DNA of 7,749 bases from an uncultured bacterium (GTDB lineage Bacteria > Planctomycetota > Phycisphaerae > Sedimentisphaerales > Anaerobacaceae): positions 1-7,749 of the forward strand of contig CAJVYK010000093.1 of assembly GCA_913009865.1 (NCBI GenBank), written 5' to 3'. The notes under the pieces were generated by a model, which searched no databases, had not been told where the DNA came from, and saw only the letters and a program-made list of their open reading frames with translations. Position 1 is the stretch's first letter. Each line of letters opens with the position of its first letter. Of this stretch, positions 3,729 to 7,749 are shown in pieces. The translations under genes and the position numbers were made by a program.

Positions 3729-6626
3729 CTAACTCAGCCCGTAAGCTTGTGCCAGCACTTTGATTGGGTGGTAAACCTGCTTGCCACTTATATGTTCTAT
3801 CTGCATTTTGCAGGCGCTGCATTCGGTTAATACATTTTTAGTCGAAGATGATTCTAACGCTTCTTTTAATCCAGCGGAAATTTTTGACGACAAATCACAA
3901 TTTTTTTTCTGCATCCCGAACGTCCCCGCAAGGCCGCAGCAGCCGGCAGCTAAGTCAACAACATTTGCATCGCAAAGTTTGCCTAAAAGCTCGATGCCGG
4001 CGCTGCCATTGCCGATAGCGTACAAATGGCACGGCAAATGATAAACAAACTCCTGTGATACCGAATTCACGGGGGGCTTTAACCTGCCCACCTTAAACAA
4101 CTCCAAAAGATAGTTCATCAACTCATAAGTATTTTCTGAGACAAGCTTTGCATCTTTGTTTGCGACGAAATGCCTCAACTCCTGCTTCAGACACAGTGCA
4201 GCGCTCGGCTCGGAGCAAATGATTTTGAAACCAGCGGAAATCACCTCGGCAAGATGTTTGACATTGTAAGATAAATCCCTGCGGGCGCAACTGACATCAC
4301 CATACATAATTGCCGGCAGCGGCGCAGGCAACTGCTTCGGTAGAATCACTTCGATATTATTATGTCTCAGTATGCGGAGAGCCGCAAATCCTAATTCGTG
4401 GTCGTTATAGTTGGCATAAGTATCCACAAAATACGCAACTCTATCGATGGGTTTTTCGATTGGCTCACAGGACGCTAAGAATTTACGCCCCACCTTCAGG
4501 AAGGATTTACACTCGAAACCGGGTATATTCCTGCGTTGGTCGAGCCCTGCGATTCTTTCAAGAAGCCGCTTAAAAACCGCCCGATTCGTTACAAAATTTG
4601 AAACAGGCCGGAAGGCACTGCCCAGCATGCCGAGATAGCGATTATGGGTTAAGAGCAGCTCTGTGGGCGCCATGCCCCTGCGTTTGACGTATTCAGCTCT
4701 GGCTGCAACTATAATCCTGGAAATATCAACTCCGGATGGACATTCCCGCAGACAGGCCTTGCAGTTAATACACAAATCCAGAAATTTTTTAAATTCCTGC
4801 GATTCAAAATCTTTTCTTTCCAACTGCCCCGTCGCCCAGAAACCAAGTATATTTGCCTTCGCTCGGCAGCCTCCCAATTCTTCACCTAAAGCACGAAACA
4901 CCGGACACATCCGCAGAGTGGTATCGCAGCTTCGGCAAAGTCCACAGCCGTAACATTGTTCAATTTCGGCGGCAAGCTCATCTTTTTCAAAAAGCAAATC
5001 CGTCTTTTCAAAAAGTCTTTCCGGCAGAATCTTATGCTCCGCCCTCAAATTCTTAACCATAACGCCGGTGTCATCGTTGATGATTTTGCCTGGATTCATC
5101 AAACCGTCAGGGTCGAATATGTTCTTAATTTTGCATAATAACTCGTAAAATTTATCGCCGTATTGCCTCTTTATGAAGGCCGCTCTTACCAGCCCGTCTG
5201 CATGCTCTCTGCTGATTGCCCCTCCCAGCCGCCAGGCAAGCGAGAAGACCTCGTTTGCGATTGACTGCATTTTTTTCACTTCAGCCGGCTCGCCTAAATC
5301 CAGGTATGGCCGTATATGCAGTTCGCCATCACCGGCGTGGCCGTAAAAGGACATTGCAATATCATACTTTCCTGCGATTTCCTCTATACCCGAAATATAC
5401 TCGGCAAGCTTCGTATTTGCGACGCAGACATCCTCAATAAACGGTACGGGGTGCTTTTTGGTTTTTTTTCTGTAGAGCAGCGGTACAGTATCCTTGCGCA
5501 GCTTCCATAATCGTTGCTGTGCCTTCGACTCAAGAACAATCAACCGTCCACTTGCTATTGCTCCAACCGCCGAATCGGTATTTTCTATTTTTTCTTTTAC
5601 CTGCTCCTGCGTCTGTCCGATCTGTTCAACCAGAAGCACCGCAGCAGCACCGACTGGTAAAATATCACGATATTGCGGCAGATTCTCGATTGCCATATCA
5701 ATCAAAGTCTTATCCATCAGCTCACACGCCGATGCGCCACTATCAACAATAATCGGTACAGCCCGCGCCATCATCTCAAGTGAATTGAACTCAAGCTGCA
5801 ACAGTGCCTTTGCCGGTGGGGCGGCAACTGTCCTGAGCGTGATTTTCGTAAAAATAGCGAGCGTCCCTTCCGAACCTGCTAACAGCCGAGTCAAATCGAT
5901 TTTGCCGTTCCCTCGGCTGCGCTCGGGACAGGTATGATGGATACCTGCTATGCAATAACCGCTTCGATTTTGCCCGGCTTTGGACGCTGCCTTGGCGATA
6001 ACCGTTTCGCTGTCCGAAAGAACGTCCAGACACTGCTTTGCAATTGAAGCGGCTCTATCGTCATCTGTATCCGTCGGGTCAAAATCATTTTTGAATTCAA
6101 CCACGCTGCCGTCAGCCAGTACCGCTTCAATGCTTTCTACATAGTCGGCGATATAACCAAACGCAAGAGAATGAGCTCCGCCGGCGTTGTTGGCAACACA
6201 GCCGCCTACTGTTGCCCTGTTACTGCTGGATGGGTCAGGCCCGATTTTCCTGCCGTATTCAGCCAGGCGGTTATTCAAATCGTCTAATACTACGCCGGGC
6301 TGGCAAACCGCAGCCGTTCCGTCATTATTCACGCTGATAATCCTGTTCATATAGCGGGTCATATCGAAGACTATGCCGCTGCACAATGATTCACCAGCCA
6401 CCCCGCTTCCAGCTCCACGGGCGGCCATTGGTATGCCTTTGGTAGCGGCATATTTGACAACGGCAACTATGTCTCTGGTCTGGCGTGGCGCAACGACGCA
6501 TTCGGGAACTATTCTGTAAATGCTGGCGTCGCTGCTGTAGGCGACCCGGTGCAGTATATCAGCAAAAACATCTCCTCGGACGATTTTGGCCAAATCAGCC
6601 GCAATTTGTCTGCCTCTTTCGTTCAT
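3729..6626 (-). CDS. FAD-linked and [4Fe-4S] D-2-hydroxyacid dehydrogenase (YdiJ / D-2-hydroxyglutarate dehydrogenase type)
   Basis: This 965-residue flavoprotein oxidises a D-2-hydroxyacid (2-hydroxyglutarate, lactate or glycolate are candidates) and passes electrons through iron-sulfur clusters. Domain order: FAD-binding PCMH fold with RGAGSG (70-75), GPDPSSS (129-135), VGGCVANNAGG (140-150) and GSEGTLA (251-257); the C-terminal FAD-oxidase domain with GHAGDGELHIRP (429-440) and FDPDGLMNPGK (504-514); two ferredoxin-type clusters, Cys558/561/564/567/574 and Cys619/622/625/629; then a CCG-type cysteine-rich region with HLPCH (863-867), AGCCG (895-899) and CSAC (936-939). The first CCG motif is degenerate. 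Length and order fit E. coli YdiJ (about 1,000 residues), a single-chain fusion of GlcD-like and GlcF-like parts. A dispersed repeat is read in frame as CPERSRG near residues 233-239. The frame opens at a GTG (6686) inside the preceding gene; the ATG at 6626, 10 bp after that gene's stop, is preferred, although the nearest GAGGA is 14 bases away. The exact substrate is uncertain. Confidence 0.88.
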   Translation of the reverse strand: MNERGRQIAADLAKIVRGDVFADILHRVAYSSDASIYRIVPECVVAPRQTRDIVAVVKYAATKGIPMAARGAGSGVAGESLCSGIVFDMTRYMNRIISVNNDGTAAVCQPGVVLDDLNNRLAEYGRKIGPDPSSSNRATVGGCVANNAGGAHSLAFGYIADYVESIEAVLADGSVVEFKNDFDPTDTDDDRAASIAKQCLDVLSDSETVIAKAASKAGQNRSGYCIAGIHHTCPERSRGNGKIDLTRLLAGSEGTLAIFTKITLRTVAAPPAKALLQLEFNSLEMMARAVPIIVDSGASACELMDKTLIDMAIENLPQYRDILPVGAAAVLLVEQIGQTQEQVKEKIENTDSAVGAIASGRLIVLESKAQQRLWKLRKDTVPLLYRKKTKKHPVPFIEDVCVANTKLAEYISGIEEIAGKYDIAMSFYGHAGDGELHIRPYLDLGEPAEVKKMQSIANEVFSLAWRLGGAISREHADGLVRAAFIKRQYGDKFYELLCKIKNIFDPDGLMNPGKIINDDTGVMVKNLRAEHKILPERLFEKTDLLFEKDELAAEIEQCYGCGLCRSCDTTLRMCPVFRALGEELGGCRAKANILGFWATGQLERKDFESQEFKKFLDLCINCKACLRECPSGVDISRIIVAARAEYVKRRGMAPTELLLTHNRYLGMLGSAFRPVSNFVTNRAVFKRLLERIAGLDQRRNIPGFECKSFLKVGRKFLASCEPIEKPIDRVAYFVDTYANYNDHELGFAALRILRHNNIEVILPKQLPAPLPAIMYGDVSCARRDLSYNVKHLAEVISAGFKIICSEPSAALCLKQELRHFVANKDAKLVSENTYELMNYLLELFKVGRLKPPVNSVSQEFVYHLPCHLYAIGNGSAGIELLGKLCDANVVDLAAGCCGLAGTFGMQKKNCDLSSKISAGLKEALESSSTKNVLTECSACKMQIEHISGKQVYHPIKVLAQAYGLS
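5910..5932. repeat. Short dispersed repeat read in frame inside the FAD domain
   Basis: On the minus strand this reads CCTGTCCCGAGCGCAG and continues CCGAGGG, a partly palindromic element of the class whose translation gives PERSR peptides. It encodes CPERSRG in the dehydrogenase, in a surface linker between the SGYCIAG segment and the IDLTRLLAGSEGTLA segment. In relatives these two segments are, from memory, joined by a shorter linker. The reading frame is kept on both sides. Confidence 0.6.
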
Positions 6627-6636
6627 CGCTTTTTTG

Positions 6637-7494
6637 TTATTCCTCGAAATCACGAGGCAGGAATTGGGCCTGGGGAATAGTTCCACTCATCCGCAGGACT
6701 GCAAGGTCGTCTTCACTAACCTGTCCGTTGATGAACTGTTGAACGGTAGGGTGGGGATGGTTGCGAATATGTTCGGGCACGCCATCGGCAATAATTTTGC
6801 CGTTATGCAGCATAATGATACGGTCCGCTATTTTGTAGGCGCTTGTCATATCGTGTGTGACGACAACGCTTGTCAGTCCGAGTCCTCTTTGCAGCTTCAG
6901 GATAAGCTCGTTGATTATATCCGCACGAATAGGGTCCAGTCCTGTTGTCGGCTCGTCGTAAAGAATCACATCCGGATTCAATGCGATAGCCCGTGCCAGC
7001 GCCACCCTTTTGCGTTGGCCGCCGGAAAGATTAGCGGGATAGAATTTTTGAAAACCGTCAAGGCCAACCATTGCCAGTTTGGTTTTTACAAGCTCCTCGA
7101 GCCCACTGTAGTCGGTTATCCTGTAGTGCTGTTTTATCGGAAACATTATATTTTCAGCAACGCTGAGACTGTCAAACAACGCACCCCCCTGGAAAAGAAA
7201 GCCGTAATGCGTGCGTATTTTATTTAACTCGCTTTCGCTTAGATTATCGATTCTGCGTTTTTCAAAATAGACCTCGCCCGCGCTTGGCCGCAGCAGTACT
7301 ATCAGATGTTTTATCAAAACGGTTTTACCGCATCCGCTTGGGCCGATCACGACAGTGGTTTTGCCTTTCTCTATTGCCAGAGAAATATTATCCAGAACGA
7401 CATTGTCCCCGAATTTTTTCGTAAGGTTTTTAAGAACAATCACACCGTCGGGAGTCGTCTCGTCCGCCTGATTATTCCCTTTGTTCTTTTTCAC
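6637..7494 (-). CDS. mlaF: MlaF-type ABC transporter ATP-binding protein
   Basis: This 285-residue cytoplasmic ATPase would power phospholipid movement between the inner and outer membranes with the MlaE permease. It shows Walker A GPSGCGKT (51-58), a Q-loop in the MlaF-typical context FQGGALFDSLSVAENI (101-116), signature LSGGQ (156-160), Walker B VILYDEP (176-182) with Glu181, D-loop GLD (185-187) and H-loop His214 (VVTHD). GALFDSL after the Q-loop and EPTTGLDPI are characteristic of MlaF/TtgA-like ATPases rather than amino-acid importers. The start is GTG at 7494; no other usable in-frame start exists before an upstream TAG, and an AGGCGAG stretch lies a few bases before it. It begins 40 bp after the permease stop and is probably co-transcribed. 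The MCE-domain partner (MlaD), often next in such operons, is not the following gene here. Confidence 0.93.
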   Translation of the reverse strand: MKKNKGNNQADETTPDGVIVLKNLTKKFGDNVVLDNISLAIEKGKTTVVIGPSGCGKTVLIKHLIVLLRPSAGEVYFEKRRIDNLSESELNKIRTHYGFLFQGGALFDSLSVAENIMFPIKQHYRITDYSGLEELVKTKLAMVGLDGFQKFYPANLSGGQRKRVALARAIALNPDVILYDEPTTGLDPIRADIINELILKLQRGLGLTSVVVTHDMTSAYKIADRIIMLHNGKIIADGVPEHIRNHPHPTVQQFINGQVSEDDLAVLRMSGTIPQAQFLPRDFEE

Positions 7495-7534
7495 TTTTCG
7501 CTCTCGCCTAAACGTTGTATGCTATACGCCGTTT

Positions 7535-7749
7535 TCAAACCAGGCTTTTGATTGACCAGAATGTATTGTAAATCGCTTTGAAAATCACTGCCAGCGCAAA
7601 ATCCAGTGCCAGGATGGAGATAAAGCTGGCCACGAACGCCTCTGTACATGCCTGTCCTACGCCGTGCGCACCTTCCCTGCACGTAAAGCCCTTGTAACAG
7701 CTGATAGCTGCGATAGCTGCTCCGAAGAAAATCCCCTTTATAACCCCGA
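7535..7749 (-). CDS. mlaE: MlaE-family phospholipid transport permease, C-terminal part (cut by window edge)
   Basis: The minus-strand frame beginning at 7747 is open for 70 residues and stops at TGA (7535-7537). It reads VIKGIFFGAAIAAISCYKGF, then a loop REGAHGVGQACTEAFVAS, then a hydrophobic helix SFISILALDFALAVIF before a short basic end. This matches the last part of MlaE/YrbE permeases: a penultimate membrane helix ending in a (C/L)(Y/F)xGF motif, the GAxGVGxA(C/T)TxAFVxS loop, and a final helix. The protein would sit in the inner membrane and pair with the MlaF ATPase encoded 40 bp downstream. The N-terminal three quarters lie outside the window. A different open frame over the same bases is only a shadow. 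Confidence 0.9.
   Translation of the reverse strand, partial: GVIKGIFFGAAIAAISCYKGFTCREGAHGVGQACTEAFVASFISILALDFALAVIFKAIYNTFWSIKSLV

Noticed and set aside
3901..3908. Run of eight A (minus strand) in the dehydrogenase gene, with a similar run at 5461-5468, as programmed slippage sites
   Set aside because: The frame is continuous through both, encoding Lys-Lys, with intact family motifs before and after. There is no supporting structure or alternative product.
5494..5937. Plus-strand open frame of 147 codons opposite the dehydrogenase
   Set aside because: It is low-complexity, has no recognisable motif and ends in the antisense reading of the repeat at 5910-5932.
6586..7227. Plus-strand open frame of 213 codons opposite mlaF
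   Set aside because: mlaF on the other strand has every ABC ATPase motif in order. The plus-strand translation resembles no family I know and is an antisense shadow.
7491..7682. Minus-strand 63-codon frame overlapping the permease end
   Set aside because: Another frame on the same strand encodes the clear MlaE C-terminus, with its helices and GVGQA loop, so this one is a shadow.
1..7749. CRISPR array, tRNA, rRNA or transposase gene
   Set aside because: No regularly spaced repeat-spacer pattern, no tRNA-like cloverleaf and no transposase-like frame was noticed on either strand. The only repeats are the short dispersed ones and the folP duplication.

Overview
All supported genes in this window lie on the minus strand, so transcription runs from right to left. 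The genes are tightly packed. In transcription order they are: the C-terminal end of an MlaE-type lipid-transport permease (cut by the right edge), an MlaF-type ABC ATPase, a large FAD plus [4Fe-4S] D-2-hydroxyacid dehydrogenase (YdiJ / D-2-hydroxyglutarate dehydrogenase type), a 104-bp gap filled with short dispersed repeats, an AmrS-type radical SAM enzyme, PdxB (4-phosphoerythronate dehydrogenase, vitamin B6 synthesis), FolP (dihydropteroate synthase, folate synthesis), a broken DUF4160 gene, an intact DUF2442 gene, and a decayed second copy of the 3' part of folP at the left edge.

Organism: MlaE/MlaF imply a Gram-negative (diderm) bacterium. The 4Fe-4S-rich enzymes, the AmrS protein and the several families of short dispersed repeats would suit an anaerobic environmental lineage, for example a Phycisphaerae-like planctomycete. 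That placement is a low-confidence inference from memory, not something the sequence proves.

Region 1-562 is the accessory part. A DUF4160/DUF2442 toxin-antitoxin-like pair, clearly AT-richer than its surroundings (hand count: about 37% GC over 121-360 against about 54% over 601-780), sits directly behind folP. It is bounded on its far side by a 70-bp copy of the folP 3' region (1-70 matches 605-674 with 7 mismatches). This looks like a small cassette that entered at the end of folP and left a duplicated gene end. The DUF4160 gene then acquired a nonsense codon at codon 19, while DUF2442 stayed intact.

Region 563-3624 is a probable translationally coupled set, amrS-pdxB-folP, with gaps of 15 bp or less or overlapping ends. 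Region 3729-7749 holds the FAD/Fe-S dehydrogenase and the Mla components. PdxB and the FAD enzyme may be linked metabolically: PdxB enzymes are known to pass electrons to 2-keto acids such as 2-oxoglutarate, making D-2-hydroxyacids that YdiJ-type flavoenzymes oxidise.

The most notable theme is that short dispersed repeats have been taken into genes. One forms the end of pdxB and supplies the ribosome-binding site of folP; another is read in frame inside the FAD domain of the dehydrogenase; two more lie side by side in the only sizeable intergenic gap.
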